Under the pieces are notes generated by a model. It saw only the letters and a program-made list of their open reading frames with translations. It did no database searches and was not told the DNA's origin. A stretch of 64,000 nucleotides of DNA from Rhodospirillaceae bacterium (GTDB lineage Bacteria > Pseudomonadota > Alphaproteobacteria > Thalassobaculales > Thalassobaculaceae): NCBI GenBank assembly GCA_018401495.1, contig JAGYJX010000005.1, forward strand, positions 434,001 to 498,000. Direction: 5' to 3'. The position numbers and the translations under genes are program-made. Positions 27,962 to 36,088 of this stretch are shown here, piece after piece (position 1 is the stretch's first letter; every line of letters starts with the position of its first letter).

Positions 27962-28214
27962 CTTCCTTCAATGGCTTCAACCGCGCCCGTTGAAGGAAGT
28001 TGGGCCGTAACCCGTTGGAAACAGGTAGATATATATCTTCTTTCAATATTTCATTTATTTCATGGGGTATATGTACCCTCTCCCCCCACCCCCACACGCG
28101 CGAGGTTCTCTGCGTGAAAAATTGAAAGAAGTTGGTCGCGCCGAATTCCCCTGTCCTGACAAGGGTTTGCGGCGAAACTTTCTTCAATTGAAGAATCGGG
28201 GTCATTGAAGGAAG
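27962..28214. repeat. Iteron-like repeat array, candidate phage origin
   Basis: The 386-base gap 27843-28228 between the resolvase and primase genes holds seven copies of TTGAARGAAG or a close variant. On the + strand they are at 27990, 28122, 28188 and 28205; inverted copies are at 27962, 28037 and 28178. Two are followed by TTGG. An AT-rich patch (28025-28075) and a C-run lie between them. Repeated sites plus AT-rich DNA beside a primase-helicase gene is what a replication origin looks like. Transcriptional operators are the alternative. Confidence 0.6.
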
Positions 28215-28228
28215 CATTGTGCTGACCC

Positions 28229-30514
28229 TCATCGCAGGGCCCGGAAGCACATGGCCGTGCGACCGCCAGTCCCCTGCGCCACGGTGATGACGTCACCGCT
28301 CTCGACCAGAGTGAGCAGAATGTCGTCTCGGTCGCGCGCTCTGAGCCACTGCGACGCGCGGGTAAGTTCGGACTTGGTGATGCCCGCCGCACCGGCTTTT
28401 CGGATAATCTCGCGCACCCGCTTCAGATGCGCCTCGGTCTCGCTGTCGGCGACGTGGCGCTCGACGGCGTCGATGGTGCGCTGGGCGAAGTACTGCACGA
28501 AGTCGATCGCCCAGAGGGCGTCCTCGAGCCGGATCACTGGCCGTGCCGCGTCTCGCCCCACGGCCACCACCAGAGCGACCTTGGCCGCGTTCTCCGCGAT
28601 CCGGGCGAGGATCGGCGTGTGGAACGTGCCCGCCGAAGCCCTGAGTTCGACGGTGATCTCATCGCCGAGCGCGTCGAAGCGCACCTGCGCATCGTCGTCC
28701 ATGGGAACGGTCATCAGATCGACGGCGGTCTCCGGCCCCGAGGTCCGACCGGCCAGGTTCCCGCTCGTCGGATCAGCGCCCTCGGCGAGCCGTTGCAGCC
28801 CCTCGATCAGCTTTGGCGGAGAGCGCCGCAACCCGGCTCTACGGTTCTCGTCGGGATAGTCCTCGTCGCTCGGCAGGATGATGAACCGGGCGAGCGAGCC
28901 ATCGACCACGTTGGCGCCCTGCAGTGCCCCCCAGAAGTGCAGAGGCGTTGTTGTGCCGTAGACGCAGAGGCAGGGCTGGACGATGTCACGCCGCTCGTTC
29001 GCGCCGTCGCGGTTGGCGTATTCCGCGCCGAGGAAGACCCCGCCGGCCGCGGTGTAGAGCTCGGTCATGTTGTCGAGGATCTCGGTGACATGGCGCGGAC
29101 TTCGCTTGCGGTCGGCCGCCGCCGAGAGAAACATCCCGAACTCGTCGATCTGGAACAGGATCGCAGGCTGACGATGGAGTGCGGTCAGGAGCCCGGCGCC
29201 GGAAGCGATCTTGTTGCCGCCCAGGTGGTGAGCGAGCCCGGCTTCGAAGAACAACTCGTTGACGACCTCGCGGGCGTGGTTCTTGCCCGAGCCGCTGTCC
29301 GCGATGCCGACGATGTAGAGGTTCGTGCGAAGGTCGGTCGTCGTTCGATAGCGCCGCCCCATCAGCGCGCCGAGGGCGCAAAGGCTGGCGCCGACCGCAA
29401 GGAGCGGCTGCGGCCTGCGGGCCGTGTCGATCATGTAGCGCGCAAGATCGCCTGTTAGCCCGCCTGGGATCGTCAATTCGAAGGATGACGCGGGCCCCAG
29501 GATCGGCGCCGCGACTTCGGGTTGCGCAAACCGCGCGAGGAGGCCGGCCGCGGGATGCTCGTCGCCCGCGCAGACCTTCTGACTGCCGTCGAGCAGCAGG
29601 TCGGGATCGGGGCGCCAGCCCTTCTCCATGGCGAGGTGATAGATCGTGCCGGCGCCGATGCGCGCGGGCTTGAAGCTCGCCCATGCCTTCGACGTCTCGA
29701 CCGGGTCGTTCTTGGCCGCCTGCGCCGACCAGTCGGCGAAGAGCGTCGCGCCCTCCTCGCCCAGCGCGCCCTTCAGCGCCATGCCGATGCGCATCCAGCT
29801 GTCGTAGTCGAGCTCGGCGTTCGGCAGCCAGGCGAGCGCGCTCCGGATCGCGGCCAGCGTGCCAGCCTGTGCATGCGCCGGCAGACACGGGTGCCCGGCC
29901 CCGTTTGCGCCCTTCGCACCGAGGCTCTTCGGGCGCATCTCGGGCGGGATCAGCGCCAGCGCCTCGTCGAGAAAAGCCGCAGCCCGGTCGGCGTCGATCT
30001 CGGGCAGGCTCTCGATGTCGAGATCCGCGAGCCCCTCGTCCGGCCAGGCATAGGGCTGGCCGGTGTCGGGATGCTCGGCATAGGCCACGAACTGCTGTCC
30101 GAGGCACAGAACCTCGAGTGGCGCGCGCCGGATCCCGGCGAAGGGCTCTCGCGTGCGATAGACCAGCAGCCGCTTCGGGGCCTTGCCGATCCTGAGCGCG
30201 GGCGTGTCGCCCAGCCGCTCGCGGGCCAGTCGTTCGATGCGCAGCGCAAGCTCGCCATCCTCGGCGACGTCGATGTCGAGCGCGGCGACCGCGCCGCCGA
30301 CGATCCCGACGCCGCAGTTAGGCCAGGTCGACCAGGTCGCGACCTCGAACTCGGTCGTGGCGCGGCTCGCATGCCGGTTCCACTGCGGGTAGTCGTGCCA
30401 TGTTCCCCGGGCGAACTGGCCGGGCTTCTTGGTCCTGGGCGCGATCGGCAGGATCGCGTAGCCATTCGACACGAGCCGCGCCCCGGTCCGGGCCATCCAT
30501 GAAGTACCGGCCAT
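28229..30514 (-). CDS. PrimPol/primase-helicase replication protein
   Basis: 761 residues from ATG 30514, which overlaps the DUF6511 stop. The N-terminal PrimPol domain (1-200) carries the metal-binding pair in VAALDIDVAEDG (Asp80, Asp82). A PriCT-2-like linker follows (LDYDSWMRIGMALKGALGEE, ARIGAGTIYHLA). The C-terminal DUF3987-like ATPase has GIADSGSGKNHAREVVNELF (Walker A) and PAILFQIDEFGMFLS (Walker B). It would prime and unwind phage DNA. The iteron array lies right after its stop. Confidence 0.85.
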   Translation of the reverse strand: MAGTSWMARTGARLVSNGYAILPIAPRTKKPGQFARGTWHDYPQWNRHASRATTEFEVATWSTWPNCGVGIVGGAVAALDIDVAEDGELALRIERLARERLGDTPALRIGKAPKRLLVYRTREPFAGIRRAPLEVLCLGQQFVAYAEHPDTGQPYAWPDEGLADLDIESLPEIDADRAAAFLDEALALIPPEMRPKSLGAKGANGAGHPCLPAHAQAGTLAAIRSALAWLPNAELDYDSWMRIGMALKGALGEEGATLFADWSAQAAKNDPVETSKAWASFKPARIGAGTIYHLAMEKGWRPDPDLLLDGSQKVCAGDEHPAAGLLARFAQPEVAAPILGPASSFELTIPGGLTGDLARYMIDTARRPQPLLAVGASLCALGALMGRRYRTTTDLRTNLYIVGIADSGSGKNHAREVVNELFFEAGLAHHLGGNKIASGAGLLTALHRQPAILFQIDEFGMFLSAAADRKRSPRHVTEILDNMTELYTAAGGVFLGAEYANRDGANERRDIVQPCLCVYGTTTPLHFWGALQGANVVDGSLARFIILPSDEDYPDENRRAGLRRSPPKLIEGLQRLAEGADPTSGNLAGRTSGPETAVDLMTVPMDDDAQVRFDALGDEITVELRASAGTFHTPILARIAENAAKVALVVAVGRDAARPVIRLEDALWAIDFVQYFAQRTIDAVERHVADSETEAHLKRVREIIRKAGAAGITKSELTRASQWLRARDRDDILLTLVESGDVITVAQGTGGRTAMCFRALR

Positions 30515-30900
30515 CAGAACGGCACCTCGGGGATCATGCCGTCGAGACGTGTGCGGTCCCGCGCCGCCAACTCCCTTAGGCGGTCGCAGTAGCCGGTGAC
30601 GACCACCTCGACGAACGCATCCCACTCGGCCTCGGTCAGCCGGGCGAGATCGGTCCTCCCGAGGCTTTCAAGGTACTCGCCACCGGCCTTGCCTCCGGCG
30701 ATCATGGCGGTGGTCTCGTTGGGGGTCGGATCGATCATGCCCGACCTCCGGTGACAGATGTCCTGGCAACTGCGGCTGCAGAGCCGCCGGTGACCCGTGT
30801 GACGTCGCGGGTCGGATATCCGGAAGCGCACATCGAACCAGCCCCAGCCGCGGGCTTCGCGATTGCAGACGGCGCAGGGCCCTCCATGGCTGTGACGCAT
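30514..30900 (-). CDS. DUF6511-like zinc-finger phage protein
   Basis: 128 residues from ATG 30900. The N-terminal half has a treble-clef-like set of cysteines (CAVCNREARGWGWFDVRF, CSRSCQDICHRR). The second half reads DPTPNETTAMIAGGKAGGEY and LTEAEWDAFVEVVVTGYCDR. I recall this as DUF6511, usually encoded between helicase and primase in this type of phage. Its start lies inside the helicase gene (166 bases of same-strand overlap), which is unusually long. Confidence 0.7.
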   Translation of the reverse strand: MRHSHGGPCAVCNREARGWGWFDVRFRISDPRRHTGHRRLCSRSCQDICHRRSGMIDPTPNETTAMIAGGKAGGEYLESLGRTDLARLTEAEWDAFVEVVVTGYCDRLRELAARDRTRLDGMIPEVPF

Positions 30901-32474
30901 GGCGCGAACCTGTAGGCAGTGATCTCGGTGAAGCGGCCCGTGGGGCGGACGGCAATCGCGGTCGGACGGCGCAGAAGATGCGTAAAGGGCAACGCCTCAC
31001 TCACGGAGTCGGGCACCGGGATTACCGGCACGCGCTCACGCCACCAGGCCTCGGCTTTTCGGCGTGGATAGCCGTTGTGCTCGAAGCAGACCCATTCAGA
31101 GTGGAAGGCGAGCCCGCAGCGATAGGTGACCTTCAGCGATACGAGACCGCCGTTCTTTTCATGCCGGCTGTAGGTGACGTCGGTCACCTCGAGCCAGTTC
31201 GGCTTGCCGTTCGACAGAACCTGCAGCGAGGACGCGGTCGGCTCGAGTTTCGCTTCCCGCCCGGGGAACCCGTATCCGCAGTCCGGGCACTCCGGCACCG
31301 CAATGGCCACGATGGTGTCGCATTCCGGGCAGGTCTTGGTGGGCGGCGGTCCGTCGCCGGGACCACCTGGCCGCGTCGGTCGGACGAGATCGATCGGGCC
31401 GTGCCGGCGGACGTTGCCTGCAAAATCGAGAACCAGGCAGTTCTCCTTGGCCTCGGCGAGACGTGTACCCCGACCGACCATCTGAACATACAGGCCCGCC
31501 GACTTGGTGGGCCGCAGCATGGCGATGAGGTCGACGGCCGGGGCGTTGAAGCCAGTGGTAAGCACGCCCATGGAGGCGAGAGCCCGGATCTCCCCGCGTT
31601 TGAACGCGGTGATGATCCGATCACGCTCGTCCTTGGGCGTCTCTCCGAAGATGGTTGCGCAGCTCACCCCACGGCGCCGGAATTCCTCTGCGACGTTGGT
31701 CGCGTGGCGCACGCCAGAGCAGAAGGCGAGCCAGGATCTTCGCGCCTTGCCATGGGCGATCACCTCGCCCACAGCCGCACGCGTGATGGTGTCCTGGTCA
31801 ACCGCGTTCTCGAGCTCGCTCGCGATGAACTCGCCGCCGCGCGATCCAACCCCGCTCACGTCGAGCCGGGTCTCCGTCTGCTTGGAAATGAGTGGGCAGA
31901 GATAGCTCTGATCGATCAGGTCGCGGACCGAGACCTCGTAGGCGATGTCGGTGAAGAGCGCGTTCTCGCCCTCGTGCAGCATGCCGCTGTCGAGCCGGAA
32001 GGGCGTCGCCGTCAGCCCGATCACCTTGAGCTTGGGGTTGATCGTCTGCAGATCCCGCAGGAAGCGGCGATACATCGTGTTCGAGCGCCCTGGGATCAGA
32101 TGGGCCTCGTCGATGAGCACGAGATCGGCATGACCGACCCGGGTCGCCTTGTCGTGAATCGACTGGATGCCGGCGAAGAGGATGCGGGCCCGTGCATCGC
32201 GCCGGCCGAGTCCAGCTGAGTAGATACCGGCCGGCGCCGCAGGCCAGAGCCCCAGCATCTCGGCATGGTTCTGCGCGATCAGCTCGCGCACATGGGTCAC
32301 GACGAGCAGTCGCTGGTCGGGCCAGGTCTTGAGCACGCCCTCGATGAAGGCAGCCATGACGAGACTCTTACCGCCGGCCGTCGGGATCACGACGAGCGGA
32401 TTGCCTCTCTCCTTCTCGAAGTAGCTGTAGATCGCGGTGATCGCGGCCTGCTGGTACGGGCGCAGAGTCAGCAT
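30735..32474 (-). CDS. SF2 DEAD/DEAH-type helicase
   Basis: 579 residues as written. Motif I is VVIPTAGGKSLVMAAF (residues 28-43), motif II LVLIDEAHLIPGR (Asp122-His125), motif III GLTATPFRLD and motif VI QMVGRGTRLAEAKEN. A Cys-x-x-Cys zinc ribbon (CPECDTIV, CPDCGYGFPG) follows the helicase core. The C-terminal 55 residues overlap the DUF6511 gene in another frame and look like out-of-frame sequence, so the true end is probably near 30900. It serves phage replication or recombination. Confidence 0.85.
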   Translation of the reverse strand: MLTLRPYQQAAITAIYSYFEKERGNPLVVIPTAGGKSLVMAAFIEGVLKTWPDQRLLVVTHVRELIAQNHAEMLGLWPAAPAGIYSAGLGRRDARARILFAGIQSIHDKATRVGHADLVLIDEAHLIPGRSNTMYRRFLRDLQTINPKLKVIGLTATPFRLDSGMLHEGENALFTDIAYEVSVRDLIDQSYLCPLISKQTETRLDVSGVGSRGGEFIASELENAVDQDTITRAAVGEVIAHGKARRSWLAFCSGVRHATNVAEEFRRRGVSCATIFGETPKDERDRIITAFKRGEIRALASMGVLTTGFNAPAVDLIAMLRPTKSAGLYVQMVGRGTRLAEAKENCLVLDFAGNVRRHGPIDLVRPTRPGGPGDGPPPTKTCPECDTIVAIAVPECPDCGYGFPGREAKLEPTASSLQVLSNGKPNWLEVTDVTYSRHEKNGGLVSLKVTYRCGLAFHSEWVCFEHNGYPRRKAEAWWRERVPVIPVPDSVSEALPFTHLLRRPTAIAVRPTGRFTEITAYRFAPCVTAMEGPAPSAIAKPAAGAGSMCASGYPTRDVTRVTGGSAAAVARTSVTGGRA

Positions 32475-33412
32475 GCGGCGACCTCCTCTTCACGGGCGTC
32501 GTTGGTCCAGGTCGAGCCGTCGCGCATGCGGTAGGAGACGAAGTCGTCGCCTGCGTCCGTCACCTCGCCGGGGACGAGATCGGGGATGAACAAATGGCTG
32601 GGGCAGGCTCCGCGCTGATCGGCAGCGTCGAGCCGCCGGTCGTGGCGGGCGCAGTGCCAGCCGCCCTCGACAGGTGTGGAGTGCAGGCAGGAGCGGCAGG
32701 TGACCGCCGCGGGATCCTCGCCATGGCAGAGCCCATGGTGGTTGCAGAACCGGCACTCGAACCACGCAGGGTCCGAACTGATCCGCTCGGGCGGTTGCTG
32801 GGCGAAGATGATCCGCCGTGCCTTTTCCAGCAGGCGTTCACCGATCTCGGAGTCCGCCGGAACGCGCTCGATGTGCAGCGCGTCGGTGTCCTTGCAGACC
32901 GCCATGTAGAGCGCGCGCGTGATGCCGGTCAGATGCATGTAGATCTGCATCTGTGCTGCGTGCTGCGGCTTGCTGAGTGCGATGCCCTTGGCGACGAGCG
33001 CGGCAAAGCTCTTGGCGGAGTGCGTCTTGAACTCGACGACGTGCCAAGTCCTCGGCGCCTCCAGCAGGCCGAGCGCCACGCCGTCGAGCGAGCCGCCAAA
33101 ATGACCGCCATGGGCCTCGACGCGAAACTGACGCCCCGTGTCGGGGTCGACCTCCAGCACCGTAGCACCGGTGGAGCGCAGGTCGCGGACGAGACGCGCC
33201 TCTTCCAACTGGCCGGTTTCGAACAGCCGTAGGATCCGGCCGGTGTGCCGCGCGGGCGTCGCCCAGCGGAAGTCGTACCAGAGCGCACGGGCGCAGGACT
33301 TGCCGATCAACGAGGCGCCGAGGTGGTCACGGAAGCCGTCGCCCTGCCGCGTCTCGAAGGCGGAATAGATCGCGGACAGGGTCGGTGTCGGAGGTGCGGG
33401 GAGATCGGCCAT
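32468..33412 (-). CDS. PD-(D/E)XK nuclease, RecB/Cas4-like
   Basis: 314 residues. The nuclease core has GGSLDGVALGL (Asp110), WHVVEFKTHSAKSF (Glu127-x-Lys129) and AAQMQIYMHLTG (Gln-x-x-x-Tyr). A Cys/His-rich C terminus (CRFCNHHGLCHG, CRSCLHSTP, WHCARHDRR) may hold zinc or an iron-sulphur cluster. Proteins of this kind act as 5'-3' exonucleases that feed single-strand annealing, which fits the Sak4-like and DUF669 genes upstream. Confidence 0.82.
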   Translation of the reverse strand: MADLPAPPTPTLSAIYSAFETRQGDGFRDHLGASLIGKSCARALWYDFRWATPARHTGRILRLFETGQLEEARLVRDLRSTGATVLEVDPDTGRQFRVEAHGGHFGGSLDGVALGLLEAPRTWHVVEFKTHSAKSFAALVAKGIALSKPQHAAQMQIYMHLTGITRALYMAVCKDTDALHIERVPADSEIGERLLEKARRIIFAQQPPERISSDPAWFECRFCNHHGLCHGEDPAAVTCRSCLHSTPVEGGWHCARHDRRLDAADQRGACPSHLFIPDLVPGEVTDAGDDFVSYRMRDGSTWTNDAREEEVAAC

Positions 33413-33792
33413 CAGCGCGCCTCCTCCCGTTCGAGCCGGGCACTCGCCTCATCCAGGACCGCCGTCCAGTCGTCGGTCTCGTAGCGTTCGCGCAGGACGC
33501 TGATGATCTCGTCCTTCAGTCGGTCGCGCCGGCGACGCCCATGCGAACAGGCGACGAACTCAGCACGCTCGCGATAGAGATGCCTAAGCGCCGTGCGTGC
33601 ACGATGAAACCACTCGGGATCGATCGGCTTGCCGCTACGCTGCCGCGACAGATCGGCTGTCGCGATCTGCGTGCGGATCTTGGCGATAGCGTCGTCGATA
33701 TCGATAAGGCGGCGCCGGTCGTCGGGCAGTTTGTCGTCAGGGATGACGGGGGCGTTCGCGGCCGCGCAGGCCGCGTCGATGTTGTTCGTCAT
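33412..33792 (-). CDS. Hypothetical phage protein
   Basis: 126 residues, MTNNIDAACAAANAPVIPDD, with two charged helices (RRRLIDIDDAIAKIRTQIAT and RHLYRERAEFVACSHGRRRR). No family recognised. It abuts the nuclease gene (one-base overlap), so it belongs to the recombination operon. Composition and length are ordinary for a small accessory factor. Confidence 0.6.
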   Translation of the reverse strand: MTNNIDAACAAANAPVIPDDKLPDDRRRLIDIDDAIAKIRTQIATADLSRQRSGKPIDPEWFHRARTALRHLYRERAEFVACSHGRRRRDRLKDEIISVLRERYETDDWTAVLDEASARLEREEAR

Positions 33793-33858
33793 GGTCGGTC
33801 TCTCGGGTCTGTCGGGATCCAGACCGCCGCGCGCATCAGCCCGCGGCGGCCAAGGGCG

Positions 33859-34392
33859 TCAGCTCTTGCGGTTCCAGGGCGCAGTGGCCGGCTTGATCGC
33901 GGCGGGCCGTGCCGCCGGGCTCGACTGCATTGGACTCGACTGCACCGGGCTCGATGTTGCGGGGCTCGACGTCGCGGGGCCCGTCTGGCCCGCAGGATCC
34001 GGCACGAGGTAGCGGATCGTGTTGCGTTCGCCGAACTCGTCCTTTGGAGGCTTCACGCCGACCTGGATCGTCATCGGGATCAGGTGCAGCTCCTCGCTGT
34101 CGTTCACCTGCAGCTTGCCCGTGGCGTGGCAGATCGCAGACAGCGTGCGCTGCGCGATCTCGACCGTGGTCGGGTTGGCGTTCACCAGGTTCAGCTGGTC
34201 GAAGACCTTGCGGCCCTGCTGCGGCCCCTCGCGGATGTCCAGCATCAGCCAGAGATACTTCCCCATCCCGTTCTTCGTGACGCGCATCTCGCTCTCGACG
34301 ATCTGGGCGCGATACTTGCCCGCGGGCAGGATCTCATAGGCGGTGGTGGGCTCGATGCCGGCGGCGTCAAAGGCGGTGTCGAAACGTGCCAT
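33859..34392 (-). CDS. DUF669 single-strand-binding-like phage protein
   Basis: 177 residues, MARFDTAFDAAGIEP, AGKYRAQIVESEMRVTKNGM and KYLWLMLDIREGPQQGRKVF, the opening of DUF669 proteins, which carry an OB-fold-like domain and are regarded as phage single-strand-binding proteins. The C-terminal 40 residues are a low-complexity run of Ser-Pro-Ala (SSPATSSPVQSSP). It sits between the nuclease and the Sak4-like ATPase, the usual trio. Confidence 0.78.
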   Translation of the reverse strand: MARFDTAFDAAGIEPTTAYEILPAGKYRAQIVESEMRVTKNGMGKYLWLMLDIREGPQQGRKVFDQLNLVNANPTTVEIAQRTLSAICHATGKLQVNDSEELHLIPMTIQVGVKPPKDEFGERNTIRYLVPDPAGQTGPATSSPATSSPVQSSPMQSSPAARPAAIKPATAPWNRKS

Positions 34393-34414
34393 CGTGCTGT
34401 CCTTTCAGTCGTAA

Positions 34415-35161
34415 TCAGGCGGATTGGGGCATGGCGGCCAGGAACTCCGACCACTCGAGCGGGAGGGTTTCCGGCAGGCCGTAACGGTTCTTGGCGAGGA
34501 AGGCGGGGCGCTCCTCGGTGTGCATCACGCGCGCACCGGACCCGAGCGCCCGGGTCACCTTCTTGTTGAAGCCCACGTCGGACTTGCTGACCGAGATCCG
34601 GTAGTTGGCGAAGAGCACCACGTCCGAGTGCTCCTGCAGCAGCGCGGAGGCGCGGGCCTGCAGCTTGATCACGTACCGGTCGTAGGGTTCGTGCTCGGGG
34701 CTGTCGAAGCGCTTGATGTCGGTGTGGGCGATCTGGATGACCGCTATGCCCTTCCGGTCGCGGAGCCCGTTCAGCTTGTCGATGTATTCGCGCCAGATGT
34801 TCAGCGCCTCGGCGTAGCCCTTGCCGAAGCCGGGGCTTTCGATCGACTGCCAGCCGTTGCGCCGGCAGGCCTCGGCCCAGATCAGCGGCTCCAGCCAGTC
34901 CACGCTGTCGACGACCACCGTCGAATAGGGGTGGTCCTCGTCGAGCAGGGCGTCGAGCGCCTCGGCGACCTCCGCGTAGCTCGTCGCCAACGGGAAATGC
35001 GGCACCTGCAGCTTGCCGAGACCGTCCTCGGTGAGGACGAACACGGGCGCGTCGGCGGACGCCGCGAAGGTGGATTTGCCGATGCCGGCGACGCCGTGGA
35101 TCAGCACGCGCGGCGGGCTCAGCACCGTCGAGGTGCGCAGGGATGCGAGCGAGATGGCCAT
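34415..35161 (-). CDS. Sak4-like RecA-fold ATPase
   Basis: 248 residues. Walker A is IHGVAGIGKSTFAASA (residues 21-36) and Walker B YSTVVVDSVDWLEP. Later words are AVIQIAHTDIKRFDSPEH, KLQARASALLQEHSDVVLFA, close to phage AAA_24/Sak4 annealing-type recombinases. It would promote single-strand annealing with the DUF669 protein and the nuclease. The start overlaps the upstream stop by one base. Confidence 0.82.
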   Translation of the reverse strand: MAISLASLRTSTVLSPPRVLIHGVAGIGKSTFAASADAPVFVLTEDGLGKLQVPHFPLATSYAEVAEALDALLDEDHPYSTVVVDSVDWLEPLIWAEACRRNGWQSIESPGFGKGYAEALNIWREYIDKLNGLRDRKGIAVIQIAHTDIKRFDSPEHEPYDRYVIKLQARASALLQEHSDVVLFANYRISVSKSDVGFNKKVTRALGSGARVMHTEERPAFLAKNRYGLPETLPLEWSEFLAAMPQSA

Positions 35162-35646
35162 CAGCGCACCTCCTCGCCGAGCAGCAGCCGGAACTTGGGC
35201 TTGCCGGTGCGAACCGTGCGCGCTGGCTCGAACTCCTGGCGGATGTCCTTGGGCCAGGCCGTGTACTTGCGCTCGGGGACGCTGAACCCGATGTCGACGT
35301 ACTCGGCGGGATCGGCGCCATCGGCCTGGATGCGCTCGACCAGGCCGGCGAGCATCGCCTGGTCCCAGTCGACGCGCTTCGGCAGGTCGGCGATGACGGT
35401 GACCGCGCCGTCGTCGAAGCGGATCGTGCCGGTGTCCTTGCCGGCGGCCTGGCGCGCTGCGTGGGCACGATCGCCGTACTTGAGCGCGACCGCCCCATCG
35501 AGCCAGTCGCAGGTCGTCTTGGCCTGGTGCAGAGCCGCGTCGGCCTCGTCCTGCAGGAGCGCCAACTGATCGGCGGGTAAAGCGGCGATGTCGCCGACGG
35601 CCATGCGCCCGGGATCACCGAGGCGGATACGGTTGGAGGTCGTCAT
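35161..35646 (-). CDS. Hypothetical phage recombination-operon protein
   Basis: 161 residues from ATG 35646 (MTTSNRIRLGDPGRMAVGDI); a longer frame to 35796 overlaps the HTH gene and is not used. It contains AALPADQLALLQDEADAALH and DTGTIRFDDGAVTVIADLPK, VDWDQAMLAGLVERI. Proteins like this usually precede the Sak4-like gene in alphaproteobacterial phages. No function is known to me. Confidence 0.6.
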   Translation of the reverse strand: MTTSNRIRLGDPGRMAVGDIAALPADQLALLQDEADAALHQAKTTCDWLDGAVALKYGDRAHAARQAAGKDTGTIRFDDGAVTVIADLPKRVDWDQAMLAGLVERIQADGADPAEYVDIGFSVPERKYTAWPKDIRQEFEPARTVRTGKPKFRLLLGEEVR

Positions 35647-35657
35647 TGCCGCTCCCC

Positions 35658-35867
35658 TCAAGCCGCCGGCTTCTTGGCGTGATCGGCGGTGCTCGCGCGG
35701 ATCTGCTCGCGCTCGAACGCCTCGACGTCTTCGAGGCGGTACACGACGCGACCACCAAGCTTGACGAAGCGCGGGCCTTCGCCCGTCCAGCGCCACCGCT
35801 CAAGCGTGCGGTGGCTGATGTTCCAGCGAGCTGCGAGCTCGATCTGGTTCAGATGCCTGAGTGACAT
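35658..35867 (-). CDS. Excisionase/AlpA-like HTH protein
   Basis: 69 residues, MSLRHLNQIELAARWNISHR then TLERWRWTGEGPRFVKLGGR and VVYRLEDVEAFE, the MerR-like HTH_17 fold of excisionases and phage regulators. It is the first gene of the leftward early operon. As an Xis it would bend DNA for excision, as AlpA it would activate early transcription; no integrase is visible in the prophage to settle this. Confidence 0.8.
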   Translation of the reverse strand: MSLRHLNQIELAARWNISHRTLERWRWTGEGPRFVKLGGRVVYRLEDVEAFEREQIRASTADHAKKPAA

Positions 35868-35981
35868 GGGTGTAACTCCGTTGATGTGCTTTCCGCTTCA
35901 TCCAGCCGCTTTGAAGCACCTGGATATGCGATCATTTTCAACGTGTTACCGAGGGTTCGATATAATCAGACCCCGTCTTTC

Positions 35982-36088
35982 TTGTGACGTTCGCGCACGA
36001 AAAAGCCCCGGAATCCGGGGCTTTCAGTGGGCGAGTTGTGACGTCGGGTAGGTCGGGCCGTGACGTAAGCGGCTCAGACTTGTGACGT
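35982..36088. repeat. Four spaced GTGACGT repeats at the prophage/defence junction
   Basis: TTGTGACGT occurs at 35982-35990, 36036-36044 and 36080-36088, and a shorter GTGACGT at 36060-36066, all in the same direction. The last lies in the final codons of the QueC-like gene; two others flank a terminator. They coincide with the change from phage early genes to the island. They could be regulatory sites, or att-type or recombination scars. The function is not known. Confidence 0.45.
36000..36024 (-). terminator. Intrinsic terminator of the QueC-like operon
   Basis: AAAGCCCCGG (36002-36011) pairs with CCGGGGCTTT (36015-36024) around a three-base loop. On the leftward strand it ends in five T. 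It lies 50 bases after the stop of the QueC-like gene and separates that operon from the prophage early operon. Confidence 0.85.

Noticed and set aside
27962..28214. CRISPR array
   Set aside because: The repeats are only 10 bases, occur in both orientations and have uneven spacing.
28427..29458. Long rightward frames opposite the primase gene
   Set aside because: High-GC shadow of a well-supported leftward gene; no motif or ribosome site.
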